Shown here: one piece after another, positions 15,915 through 23,298 of the stretch
Position numbering within the stretch: the first letter of the stretch is position 1
Layout of the letters: every line of letters starts with the position of its first letter
Assembly: GCA_033720975.1 (NCBI GenBank)
Contig: JAWWBL010000009.1
Span: 1 to 31,515 of the forward strand
Reading direction: 5' to 3'
Origin: JAWWBL01 sp033720975
Lineage (GTDB): Bacteria; Actinomycetota; Acidimicrobiia; Spongiisociales; ZC4RG35
Length of the DNA: 31,515 bases
Position numbers and translations under genes: made by a program
The notes under the pieces: model-generated
The model's input: the letters and a program-made list of their open reading frames with translations, nothing else
What the model was told of the DNA's origin: nothing
Database searches by the model: none

Positions 15915-15937
15915 TTTGATCTCCTCCCGAGAGAACA

Positions 15938-15959
15938 CCGGCCGCTATCGCTCGGCCGG
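15938..15959 (-). promoter_or_regulatory. Inverted repeat upstream of the cupredoxin gene
   Basis: CCGGCCG and CGGCCGG form a 7-bp dyad around an 8-nt centre, 24 nt upstream of the TTG start. It could be an operator or a leader hairpin. Confidence 0.3.
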
Positions 15960-16017
15960 ATGAAAACATCGTACACAGGCATGGAACCCCCAACACAGGT
16001 CCGGCGTCTAAAGGCAC

Positions 16018-16560
16018 ATGAGAGAAACCGCCACCCGAATCGCTGCCATGGCCGTCGCCGTTCTTGCGATCATGATCACTTCCCCGAGCCCGGCCTACGG
16101 GTGTTCATGCATCGAGCCAGACCTCGAGCAGCTGTTCAGCGGCCATGAGGGTGCATTCGTCGGAACATTGATCGAAAGACCTCCACTCGATGAAGGTTTC
16201 GTGAACTCTGCGGACCTCGTTCCGTACGTCTTCGAGGTCGAAGCGGCCTACAAGGGTGAGGTCACCAACCCGATGACCGTCATGAGCGCCGTCAGCGGTG
16301 CGTCTTGTGGGTTGGAGATGCCAGAAGGCGCGTCAGCTTCGGTGTTCGTGTGGTCGGAGGGCGGCGAGTGGCACGGGGGGTTGTGCTCCACGATGGGACC
16401 TGAAGCCCTCCTCGACGGTCCATTCCAGACGGTGGAGTTCGCCGAAGCGGAACCGCCGGCCGGAACCAGCGTCGCTCGCTGGGCCCTGGCTGGATTGGGC
16501 ATTGCCGGAGCCGCGGCGGCGGGGATCGCCTACCAGCGAAGAAATCGACCCACGACCTGA
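16018..16560 (+). CDS. Secreted, C-terminally anchored NTR/TIMP-like protein
   Basis: 180 aa. An N-terminal signal peptide (basic start, hydrophobic 8-20, cleavage likely after AYG) would leave Cys29 as the first mature residue in a CSC motif, as in tissue-inhibitor-of-metalloproteinase and netrin-like domains. Later Cys residues (SGASCGLEM and GGLCSTMG), the VFEVEAAYKGEV strand and the FVWSEG strand also fit this fold. A C-terminal hydrophobic segment (about 151-169) followed by YQRRNR looks like a membrane anchor. Bacterial members are of unknown function. Family assignment is by pattern, so moderate. It is 91 nt upstream of dcd. Confidence 0.7.
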   Translation: MRETATRIAAMAVAVLAIMITSPSPAYGCSCIEPDLEQLFSGHEGAFVGTLIERPPLDEGFVNSADLVPYVFEVEAAYKGEVTNPMTVMSAVSGASCGLEMPEGASASVFVWSEGGEWHGGLCSTMGPEALLDGPFQTVEFAEAEPPAGTSVARWALAGLGIAGAAAAGIAYQRRNRPTT

Positions 16561-16651
16561 ACCATCGATTCTCAGCAGCCACGGGCCCAACATTGGGCGC
16601 GTGCTCCTAAGGAATCGCCATGGCGGGTGGGGGGCCTACCATCCCTCGCCG

Positions 16652-17221
16652 ATGATCTATTCCGACCGCTCGATCCGGGAGGCGATCGAATCCGGGACGA
16701 TCGTCATCGACCCCTACGAGTCCTCGTATGTTCAGCCGTCCTCGGTCGACCTGCGGGTTGGCGACGGGTTCAGGGTGTTCGTCAACCACCGGTACTCGGA
16801 GATCGACCCCAGATCGCCCCAGGAAGACCTCACCCAACTGGTCGAGGTCGGCGACGACGAACCGTTCATGCTCCACCCCGGGGAGTTCGTGCTCGGATCC
16901 ACCCTCGAGAAGGTCAAGCTGGGTGAAGACGTCGTGGCACGGCTAGAGGGAAAATCGTCGCTGGGACGCCTCGGGCTCCTCATCCACTCGACGGCTGGGT
17001 TCATCGACCCTGGCTTCGAGGGCCACATCACATTGGAGCTGTCGAACGTGGCAACTCTCCCCATCGCCATCTATCCGGGTATGAAGATCGGCCAGATCAG
17101 CTTCTACCAGATGACAACTGCCGCCGACATCCCCTATGGGTCACCGCAGCTCGGTTCCAAGTATCAGGGTCAGTCCGGACCCACACCGAGCCGCTCCCAC
17201 CAGGACTTTGGCGGGGCGTGA
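16652..17221 (+). CDS. dcd: dCTP deaminase, probably bifunctional dCTP deaminase/dUTPase
   Basis: 189 aa, the length of actinobacterial Dcd. It converts dCTP towards dUMP for thymidylate synthesis. The trimeric dUTPase-fold motifs are present: SSVDLRVGDGF (30-40), GKSSLGRLGL (100-109), STAGFIDPGFEGHITLELSN (113-132; Glu129 is the likely catalytic Glu), GMKIGQI (143-149) and the flexible C-terminal nucleotide lid SKYQGQSGPTPSRS. The lid closely matches the mycobacterial bifunctional enzyme, hence the double activity is inferred. ATG 16652 is chosen because the Dcd N-terminus starts there; the upstream in-frame extension overlaps the preceding gene. TACCAT lies 9 nt before the ATG and no Shine-Dalgarno site is seen. 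Confidence 0.92.
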   Translation: MIYSDRSIREAIESGTIVIDPYESSYVQPSSVDLRVGDGFRVFVNHRYSEIDPRSPQEDLTQLVEVGDDEPFMLHPGEFVLGSTLEKVKLGEDVVARLEGKSSLGRLGLLIHSTAGFIDPGFEGHITLELSNVATLPIAIYPGMKIGQISFYQMTTAADIPYGSPQLGSKYQGQSGPTPSRSHQDFGGA

Positions 17222-17362
17222 ACTAGCGCGCCCGCGTATAGTTCGGAATGGGTCGTGCGACGGACGGTCTCTCCGGCCAGACTTCGACCCAAGGTGTCAT
17301 AGGCCCACAGAGTCCCCTCTGGGGTCCGTGCGCGGGCCTCGGGCAAGTGACAACCCCTCCAC

Positions 17363-17386
17363 GCGGCAACCCCTCGGGGTTGCCGC
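17363..17386. terminator. Hairpin terminator between dcd and dnaB
   Basis: A perfect 10-bp stem (GCGGCAACCC / GGGTTGCCGC) with a CTCG tetraloop lies between convergent genes, 13 nt past the dnaB stop. No T-run follows on the dnaB side. It probably ends the dnaB transcript and may act in both directions. Confidence 0.6.
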
Positions 17387-17399
17387 ATGCTTTGTCGGG

Positions 17400-18752
17400 T
17401 CAGGTGACGTCTCTGCCCAGGTTGGCGAATCGGGTGAACTCGGGCTGGAAGGTCATCTCCACCGGGCCTGTCGAGCCGGCCCTGTGCTTGGAGACAATCA
17501 CCTCGGCAATACCCCGCTTCTCCTGGTCCTCGGGGTGGTAGTACTCGTGGCGGTAGATGAACATCACCACATCGGCGTCCTGCTCGATCGAACCGCTCTC
17601 TCGGAGGTCGGAGAGACGGGGGCGCTTGTCCTCTCTCGACTCCAGTGAGCGGTTGAGCTGGGAGGCGGCGATGATGGGGACTTCGAGCTCCCTGGCCAGG
17701 TTCTTCAGGTTTCTCGAGATCGAAGCTATCTCCTGTTGACGGTTCTCGACCCCGTGCGCCTCCATCAGCTGGAGGTAGTCGACCACGATCAGTGAAAGGC
17801 CCTTCTTTCGCTTCAAGCGCCGGCTCTTTGCCCTGATATCGGTGACCGTCACGACCGGGGAGTCATCTATGTAGATCGGAGCCTGATACATCTTCCCCGC
17901 GGCATCCACAACGCGCTGCCAGAGGGGTCCAAGCTGGCCCGAGCGCAGCTTCATCGAGTCGACCTTGCCCACCGAAGACAGGATCCGCTGAACGATCTCC
18001 TCTTTGGACATCTCGAGCGAAAAGATGGCGACGGGCTCGTCTGCCATGGCTGCATTGGTCGCGATGTTCAGCGCTATCGAAGACTTCCCCATCGAAGGCC
18101 GGCCGGCGATCACGATCAGATTCGCCGGCTGGAGGCCGGCCAGTTTCTTGTCCAGATCGACGAACCCTGTAGATAGCCCGGTGAGCTCGCTTCCCCTCTC
18201 TTCCATCATCTCGATTTGCTCGAGAACGGTATTGAACATCGGGCCCACCTCGAGGAGGCTCTGGGACGTCCTCCTCTCCGCCACGGCCAGAACGGATTGC
18301 TCGGCCCGATCGAGAACGGAGGCGATCTCCTCGTCTATGTCAAAGGCAACTTCGGTGACAGCCGCACCGGCACGAATCAACTCGCGGCGCTTGGCGTGCT
18401 CCTCAACGATGCCCGCGTAATGGGCAACGTTCGAGGTGGAAGGGACGATGTCCACGAGACGGGTCAGGTAGGCAACACCGCCAACCTTGTCCAACTCTCC
18501 GCGCCGTCTCAGCTCCTCGGACACGGTGACGGCGTCTATCGCCTGGTTGGCGTCGAAGAGAGTGCGCATCGACTCGAAGATCGCTTGATGCGCCGGGACA
18601 TAGAAGTCCTCGGGGTGGATACGGTCCATGACCTCATTGACCGCATCCTCGGAGAGGAGCACGGCACCGATCACGGACTCCTCCGCCTCGCGTGAATGTG
18701 GCGGGGTCCGGTAACCCGGCCTCATCTCCCGTGTTTCTGAAGTGCTCGTCAA
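17400..18752 (-). CDS. dnaB: Replicative DNA helicase DnaB
   Basis: 450 aa hexameric 5'-3' helicase of the replication fork. The N-terminal collar domain starts at TPPHSREAEESVIGAVLL. The RecA-like C-terminal domain carries Walker A GRPSMGKSS, Walker B LIVVDYLQLM, and the downstream LSDLRESGSIEQDADVVMFIYR block. No intein is present. TTG 18752 is chosen because GAGAGG lies 5 nt before it; the longer frame from 18812 adds a non-homologous extension, and the internal ATG at 18728 lacks properly spaced support. It follows rplI on the same strand after a 260-bp gap that probably holds its own promoter. Confidence 0.95.
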   Translation of the reverse strand: MTSTSETREMRPGYRTPPHSREAEESVIGAVLLSEDAVNEVMDRIHPEDFYVPAHQAIFESMRTLFDANQAIDAVTVSEELRRRGELDKVGGVAYLTRLVDIVPSTSNVAHYAGIVEEHAKRRELIRAGAAVTEVAFDIDEEIASVLDRAEQSVLAVAERRTSQSLLEVGPMFNTVLEQIEMMEERGSELTGLSTGFVDLDKKLAGLQPANLIVIAGRPSMGKSSIALNIATNAAMADEPVAIFSLEMSKEEIVQRILSSVGKVDSMKLRSGQLGPLWQRVVDAAGKMYQAPIYIDDSPVVTVTDIRAKSRRLKRKKGLSLIVVDYLQLMEAHGVENRQQEIASISRNLKNLARELEVPIIAASQLNRSLESREDKRPRLSDLRESGSIEQDADVVMFIYRHEYYHPEDQEKRGIAEVIVSKHRAGSTGPVEMTFQPEFTRFANLGRDVT

Positions 18753-19012
18753 CTTTGCCTCTCGAACAGGATGCCAACAACCACCGACAGATCTCAGGGT
18801 CTTGGCGCGCAAGACCCCGCTGGGGCGAGGAAGTGATCCGCCAGCAGCGGGGAAGCCAGGGCAACATAGACCGCTGTTAGGGAGGACCCCAACTCAGATC
18901 GGTCATTGTTTTTCGCGGTGGAAAGGATTGCCAGGAGAACGCGAAAACGCGCGATAAATCGCGGTCAAGAGACGGCGCGTCACGCCTTGTGAATCGTCCT
19001 TCGACAGATTGC
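18753..19012 (-). other. Intergenic region upstream of dnaB
   Basis: 260 bp without a credible gene. It holds TTTTCGCG (18910-18917) and CGCGAAAA (18940-18947) as an 8-bp inverted repeat, followed at once by CGCGAT-AA-ATCGCG, a 6-bp dyad. These could end the ribosomal-protein transcript or regulate dnaB. No convincing -35/-10 pair was found. Confidence 0.4.
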
Positions 19013-19459
19013 CTAGGCCGGGATGACGTCCAGGGTCAGGGGGAACTCGACTTCCGGGTGCAGACGAACGGTGATCTCGTGAAGGCCGATCGCCTTGATC
19101 GGCTCACCGATGAGCACATGGGCCCGATCCAGCTCGATGCCGGTGAACCGGTGGATGCCCTCGACTACGTCGGCGACGCCTACCGACCCGTAGAGCTGAC
19201 CCTCGTCCCCGGCGCGTGCTGCCAGGACGACGCGGCTGCCGACGAGTTGGGTGGCGATGTTCTCGGCGGCATCCTTGGCCTTCTGCTCGGCCTCGATGCG
19301 GGCCTCGCGGATCGCCTCGGCCTGCTTGAGAGCTCCTTCATTGGCCACGATGGCCGCTTTCTTGGGGAGCAGGAAGTTGCGCGCGTAGCCATCAGCCACA
19401 TCGACGACGTCGCCGCGCTTTCCCAGATCCTGCACGTCGGAGGTGAGGATCAGCTTCAT
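19013..19459 (-). CDS. rplI: 50S ribosomal protein bL9
   Basis: 148 aa, normal length. The N-terminal RNA-binding domain shows the L9 signature (MKLILTSDVQDLGKRGDVVDVADGYARNFLLPKKAA split over 1-36), followed by the long connecting helix rich in Ala, Glu and Lys, and the C-terminal domain ending in LHPEVEFPLTLDVIPA. Its ATG overlaps the rpsR stop by 4 nt (ATGA), so translation is coupled. It is the last gene of the rpsF-ssb-rpsR-rplI cluster. Confidence 0.97.
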   Translation of the reverse strand: MKLILTSDVQDLGKRGDVVDVADGYARNFLLPKKAAIVANEGALKQAEAIREARIEAEQKAKDAAENIATQLVGSRVVLAARAGDEGQLYGSVGVADVVEGIHRFTGIELDRAHVLIGEPIKAIGLHEITVRLHPEVEFPLTLDVIPA

Positions 19460-19737
19460 CGTCCGGCGATATACGGGAGGAGCGCCATCTCACGAGCGTT
19501 CTTTATGGCGGTGGCCACTTCACGCTGATGACGCGGGCAGTTTCCGTTGACTCGGCGTCCCCGGATCTTTCCCCTGTCTGACATGTACTTGCGAAGGAGA
19601 GCGGTGTCCTTCCAGTCGATGTACTCGGTCTTCGCCTTGCAAAACGCACACGGCTTCGACCTGTAACGCCGGAAGTCCTGTCTCCGGCCGCGACCACCAC
19701 CGCGCTGTGAGCTCGAGTTGTTGGCTTTTCGACCCAT
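19456..19737 (-). CDS. rpsR: 30S ribosomal protein bS18 (zinc-ligand type)
   Basis: 93 aa. The conserved core RRYRSKPCAFCKAKTEYIDWKD...LRKYMSDRGKIRGRRVNGNCPRHQREVATAIKNAREMALLPY is diagnostic (motifs given in parts). The N-terminal tail is Gly/Arg/Ser-rich. CAFC and the later CPRH supply Cys/His ligands of the zinc-containing form; whether a zinc-free paralogue exists elsewhere cannot be seen. AGGAGG lies 5 nt before the ATG. bS18 pairs with bS6 on the 30S platform, consistent with their shared operon. Confidence 0.97.
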   Translation of the reverse strand: MGRKANNSSSQRGGGRGRRQDFRRYRSKPCAFCKAKTEYIDWKDTALLRKYMSDRGKIRGRRVNGNCPRHQREVATAIKNAREMALLPYIAGR

Positions 19738-19746
19738 CAGAACCTC

Positions 19747-20187
19747 CTAGAACGGCGCCTCATCTGGCCCGAAGTCGTCACGAGCCGCCGGTGCGGCAGC
19801 AGGTTTGCGGTTCTCCGACCAGTCTCCGTCCTGACGCTGAGTCCGGTTGACCGTTGCCGTGGCCCAGCGAAGAGAGGGGCCGATCTCATCGATCTGAATC
19901 TCCACAACCGAGCGCTTGTCCCCCTGCTCGGTCTCCCAGCTGCGCTGCTGCAGACGTCCGGAGACGATGACACGAGTGCCCTTCTGAAGCGATTCGGCCA
20001 CCTGCTCGGCCTGCTCACGCCAGCAGGTGCCGCTGAAGAAGCTGGTGTCTTCCTGCCATTCGCCGTCCTGTCCCCGCCAGCGACGGTTGACCGCGAGGCG
20101 GATCTTGGCCATGGCGACGCCGGAAGGGGTGAACCTCAACTCGGGGTCGTCTACCAGGTTTCCTATGAGTGTGACGTTGTTTGACAT
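19747..20187 (-). CDS. ssb: Single-stranded DNA-binding protein
   Basis: 146 aa. An N-terminal OB fold (about 1-108) starts MSNNVTLIGNLVDDPELRF and includes the RGTSFF-like DTSFFSGTCW strand and VSGRLQQRSWE. A short disordered Arg/Ala/Pro-rich linker leads to the acidic tip FGPDEAPF, the form of the SSB C-terminal peptide that recruits replication and repair proteins. It binds single-stranded DNA at forks. AGGAGATTGA precedes the ATG. Its place between rpsF and rpsR is conserved in bacteria. Confidence 0.97.
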   Translation of the reverse strand: MSNNVTLIGNLVDDPELRFTPSGVAMAKIRLAVNRRWRGQDGEWQEDTSFFSGTCWREQAEQVAESLQKGTRVIVSGRLQQRSWETEQGDKRSVVEIQIDEIGPSLRWATATVNRTQRQDGDWSENRKPAAAPAARDDFGPDEAPF

Positions 20188-20246
20188 TCAATCTCCTCTA
20201 TCACCGTCTCCCGCCGACTATGCCGGACGGGAGTGACGGATTCCAG

Positions 20247-20537
20247 TCAGGCGTCCCCGATCCTGACGATCTTGTGACGGACCACCTCGTCTGCCAGGGA
20301 AAGCATCCGGTCGAGCGAGTCCACCGAATCCGGCTCGGCCTGGAACGAGAGCACCGTGTAGAAACCCTCGGATAGGTGGTCGATCTCGTAGGCAAACCGG
20401 CGCTTGCCCCACATGTCACGCGTGGTGACGTTGGCACCGCTCCCGGCCAGATGAGACTCGAGCTCGCCGACCTTGGCCTCGACGTCGCTCTCGGCCAGGT
20501 CCGGCCGGTGAATGGTCATGACTTCGTAATCGCGCAT
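20247..20537 (-). CDS. rpsF: 30S ribosomal protein bS6
   Basis: 96 aa. The conserved pattern is MRDYEVMTIHRPDLAESDV at the N-terminus, then RDMWGKRRFAYEI and the GFYTVLSFQAEPD strand. ATG 20537 is chosen because AGGAGG lies 4 nt before it; the in-frame upstream residues from 20573 read through the leader. First gene of the rpsF-ssb-rpsR-rplI group. The 117-nt region before it holds an 8-bp hairpin close to the ribosome-binding site. Confidence 0.97.
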   Translation of the reverse strand: MRDYEVMTIHRPDLAESDVEAKVGELESHLAGSGANVTTRDMWGKRRFAYEIDHLSEGFYTVLSFQAEPDSVDSLDRMLSLADEVVRHKIVRIGDA

Positions 20538-20566
20538 TTGGCCTCCTGTGGACATCCAATTGGAAG

Positions 20567-20587
20567 GCTCCATCCTCTCGATGGAGC
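20567..20587 (-). promoter_or_regulatory. Leader hairpin upstream of rpsF
   Basis: In the minus-strand leader, GCTCCATC pairs with GATGGAGC around a 5-nt GAGAG loop, about 30 nt before the rpsF ATG. Leaders of rpsF operons often hold an RNA bound by the bS6:bS18 pair, but I cannot match that motif's details here. Confidence 0.35.
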
Positions 20588-20654
20588 AGGGGTTGTATGC
20601 GTCGGCCGGCGCGAGACGGCGACACGGTCGAAATGGTAGACAGATACGGGAGCT

Positions 20655-21068
20655 TTACCCAGTCGTCAGGGTCGCCCCGATCTCGAACCGATACTCGCCC
20701 GCCGGGGTCTCCAAGGCCCAGCCGATGGGACCAGGTGAGCGGTAACTGGGGCACGAGCCTTCTTCGCACAGCGGCATCTCCGACCATCCGAGCAGCTCTC
20801 CGCTATCGCTGAACCACCAGATGTCGAGCGGTATCAAGGTGTCCTCCATCGAGAAGGTGTGCGACTCCCCATCGCCGAAGACGAAGAGCATGCCGTCAAG
20901 CGGGAGTTCCTCCATGCCCGAGAGGCCTCTGCGTTGCTCATGAGGCTCGTCTGCCACCAGCACCGTTAGCTCGATACCACCCACTGTTACGGTCTCGACG
21001 GGCATGCCGATGATGTTCGGGCTGGCAGTGACACACGCCGCCGCCAGCAGGAGCGAGATCAGCCGGAT
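20655..21068 (-). CDS. DUF192 family protein, probable lipoprotein with a non-canonical start
   Basis: The DUF192 domain is clear (HEQRRGLSGMEELPLDGMLFVF, then SMEDTLIPLDIWWF and a C-terminal ALETPAGEYRFEIG). From ATG 21005 the protein is 116 aa with no signal. Read in frame from 21068 it becomes MRLISLLLAAACVTASP, a very good lipoprotein signal with lipobox AAAC, but the first codon would be ATC. The frame has a stop further upstream and no ATG, GTG or TTG in between. CTG at 21062 overlaps the panB stop (CTGA) and is a second non-standard option. DUF192 proteins are usually exported and of unknown function. It is coupled to panB by overlap if the long form is real. Confidence 0.75.
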   Translation of the reverse strand: MRLISLLLAAACVTASPNIIGMPVETVTVGGIELTVLVADEPHEQRRGLSGMEELPLDGMLFVFGDGESHTFSMEDTLIPLDIWWFSDSGELLGWSEMPLCEEGSCPSYRSPGPIGWALETPAGEYRFEIGATLTTG

Positions 21069-21907
21069 TCGGTGCCCTTCAGCAACTCAGCCGTCACCTC
21101 GTCGGCGAGGTGATAGCTCTCGTCGTCACCGGGGAACGACCCGGACTCGATGTCCGCCTTGAACCTCTTCAACGCCTCGGTCGCCTGGTCCGCGAGATTG
21201 GCGTAGCTCCGGACGAATTTCGGGTAGCGGCCGGACCCGAGCCCCAGCACGTCGTGAAAGACGAGAACCTGGCCGTCGGTGGACGGGCCGGCGCCGATTC
21301 CAATGGTCGGGACGTCGACTTCCTTGGTGATGATCTCACCCAGAACGTCAGGAACGCCTTCGATGACTATCGAAAAGCACCCGACATCGGAGAGGGCCTT
21401 GGCGTCCTCGATCATCTCCCGAGCGGCAGCAACCATTTTTCCCTGCACCTTGAAGCCGCCCATGGCATGGACGGACTGTGGAGTGAGCCCCACGTGACCC
21501 ATCACGGGAATCTCAGCATCGAGGATTGCCCGGATCATGTCCAGTCGCTTGCGCCCTCCTTCGAGCTTCACGGCCTCGGCCCCGGCTTCGGCGATCAGCC
21601 GTCCCGCGTTGCGCACGGTGTCCTCGCGACTGAGGTGGAAGCTGAGCCATGGCATGTCCGCAACTACCAGAGCCCGCGGTTTTGCCCTGGCGACGGCACG
21701 CGTGTGCATGACGATTTCGTCCATGCCTACCTCGAGAGTCGTGTCCATGCCATGTACGACGTTGGCCACCGAGTCACCGATGAGAATGATGTCGATCCCG
21801 GCGGCGTCGGCAATCACAGCGCCCGGATAGTCGTACGCGGTCACCATGGACACCTTTGGGCCGCCCTTTCGCAGCCGAACACCGGGAACCGTGATCTTGT
21901 CGGACAT
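21059..21907 (-). CDS. panB: 3-methyl-2-oxobutanoate hydroxymethyltransferase
   Basis: 282 aa, typical length. PanB makes ketopantoate from alpha-ketoisovalerate and methylene-tetrahydrofolate, the first committed step of pantothenate and CoA synthesis. The barrel motifs MVTAYDYPGA, LIGDSVANVVHGMDTT, VVADMPWLSFH, AVKLEGG, MGHVGLTPQS and TIGIGAGPSTDGQVLVFHDVLGL cover the active site. Other pan genes are not in the window. It lies 33 nt after the endonuclease-IV-like gene in a long minus-strand unit. TACTCT occurs 10 nt before the ATG, so an internal promoter is possible. Confidence 0.96.
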   Translation of the reverse strand: MSDKITVPGVRLRKGGPKVSMVTAYDYPGAVIADAAGIDIILIGDSVANVVHGMDTTLEVGMDEIVMHTRAVARAKPRALVVADMPWLSFHLSREDTVRNAGRLIAEAGAEAVKLEGGRKRLDMIRAILDAEIPVMGHVGLTPQSVHAMGGFKVQGKMVAAAREMIEDAKALSDVGCFSIVIEGVPDVLGEIITKEVDVPTIGIGAGPSTDGQVLVFHDVLGLGSGRYPKFVRSYANLADQATEALKRFKADIESGSFPGDDESYHLADEVTAELLKGTESG

Positions 21908-21940
21908 CAGGAGGTCAAGAGTACTGGCCGGACCGAATTG

Positions 21941-22723
21941 TCAACCAGAAGGCGTGCCTTTCTCGATGACAGCTCGCACCCAGTCGATGTCCGCGATGTG
22001 GTCGTCGACCCCACCTGGTGTCTCCACCGCTACCGGAGCACCGGCTTCCCGGATGACACGGGCCAGGTCCTCGAGTGGGATCTGGCCATGGCCAAGAAGC
22101 TCGTGGCGGTCACGTCGTGAGTCGAAAGGGTCCTTTGAGTCGTTGACCTGGACCAGGTCGATCCGACCAGTGGCCTCCAGAACCCTCCCCACCAGCCCAT
22201 CCAACGGCTCGCCGCCCGCCCAGGCATGACAGGTGTCGAGGCAGAACCCGACCCGATACGACCCGACCTCCTGCCAGAGCCTTGCGATCCACTCCACGCG
22301 GCGAGCAACGGCCTTGTCGCCACCGGCCGTGTTCTCGATCAACACCAGCATCTCTGTGTCCAGCGAGTCGAGCGCCTTGCGCCAGCGGACTATCCCCTCC
22401 TCCTGAGGGCCGTCCCCGGTCACATGACCCCCGTGGACCACGACGGCAGCGGCTCCGATCTCGCTGGCGGCGTCGCAGGTCTCCTGAAGAATCTTCCGAC
22501 TGGGGATGCGGACGCGGTTGTTGTCGGCGCACACGTTGATCAGATACGGCGCGTGGACGAATATCGGTATCTCGGAGCTGCGCAGCGCAGCCGCATCCTG
22601 GCGCGGGTTGGGCTTCTTCCAGGACTGGGGATTGGACAGAAACATCTGGATCAGGTCCGCCCCTCGGGCACCAGCCTCCGCCAGCGGGTCCACCGCTGGG
22701 ACGTGCGCTCCGACAGGGATCAC
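21941..22723 (-). CDS. nfo: Endonuclease IV family protein (AP endonuclease 2 family)
   Basis: 260 aa TIM-barrel metalloenzyme. Metal-ligand regions of the family are visible: VGAHV at the N-terminus, FVHAPYLINV, VVHGGHV, LIENTAGG, GFCLDTCHAWAGG and VNDSKDPFDSRRDRHELLGHG. Nfo cleaves DNA at abasic sites in base-excision repair. GTG 22723 is chosen because it overlaps the stop of the upstream PH-like gene (GTGA) and follows GAGGAGGA; the ATG at 22750 would extend nine residues out of register with the family. Some actinobacterial relatives are annotated only as sugar-phosphate isomerase/epimerase-fold proteins, so the repair role is probable rather than certain. Confidence 0.88.
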   Translation of the reverse strand: MIPVGAHVPAVDPLAEAGARGADLIQMFLSNPQSWKKPNPRQDAAALRSSEIPIFVHAPYLINVCADNNRVRIPSRKILQETCDAASEIGAAAVVVHGGHVTGDGPQEEGIVRWRKALDSLDTEMLVLIENTAGGDKAVARRVEWIARLWQEVGSYRVGFCLDTCHAWAGGEPLDGLVGRVLEATGRIDLVQVNDSKDPFDSRRDRHELLGHGQIPLEDLARVIREAGAPVAVETPGGVDDHIADIDWVRAVIEKGTPSG

Positions 22724-23298
22724 TCCTCCTCGTCTCCCGAGCGCAGCCACCCGCTGACGATTGGTTCTCGGGCGACCTCGATGATCCGACCCGCAACGAT
22801 GTCCGGCGGCTCCTCCCAGTTGTCCGCCAACACGCCGAGGCGGTCATCGGAGAGCCACCTACCTGCCCAGGGATTGTCGGGAATCCCGTCCCGGCTTCTA
22901 ACCAGAAGGACCAACAGCGGGACCCGCGTTCCTTCATCGTCTGCCTCCTCGGAGGAAACGTCGAGGATCTGGGACCACGGGATGAGGGTCGCCGGGCTAA
23001 AGGGGCTTCCCAGGCGCAGGGCCAGCCCTTCATCGGTGGTTTCCACCACAGAAGTCGGCGAGACCAGTTCCTTGAGGCCCCAGATGACGAAGAGAAGGCC
23101 AAAGGCGAACGCCAGCCAGGCGTAGAGAACATCGCGGGCTTCGAAGATCTGGGTGTCCTGCGGCCGGAAGAGCGCTTCGCGTAGTCGGTCAGAGAAGGTC
23201 CGGGTGTACAGGACGTCGACGGCAATCACTATCAGCGGTATCCCGGCCATGGCCATCGCCCACATCCTCCAACCAGAACGGCGAACCACGACTTTCAA
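22720..23298 (-). CDS. Membrane protein with a PH-like C-terminal domain, function unknown
   Basis: 192 aa. Two hydrophobic segments (about 12-29 and 59-77) flank a charged extracytoplasmic loop. The C-terminal part (about 80-192) shows alternating strands (VVETTDEGLALRLGSPFSP...LIPWSQILDVSSE...VPLLVLLVRS) like bacterial PH-domain proteins; this is a pattern-based guess. The TTG start overlaps the pyrE stop (TTGA) and its own stop overlaps the nfo start, so it is translationally locked between them. The locked arrangement supports it as a real gene, although its link to pyrimidine synthesis or repair is not evident. Confidence 0.7.
   Translation of the reverse strand: MKVVVRRSGWRMWAMAMAGIPLIVIAVDVLYTRTFSDRLREALFRPQDTQIFEARDVLYAWLAFAFGLLFVIWGLKELVSPTSVVETTDEGLALRLGSPFSPATLIPWSQILDVSSEEADDEGTRVPLLVLLVRSRDGIPDNPWAGRWLSDDRLGVLADNWEEPPDIVAGRIIEVAREPIVSGWLRSGDEEE

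Noticed and set aside
16585..16598. GCCCAA-CA-TTGGGC hairpin after the NTR-like gene as a terminator
   Set aside because: The stem is only 6 bp with a 2-nt loop and no T-run; too weak to call.
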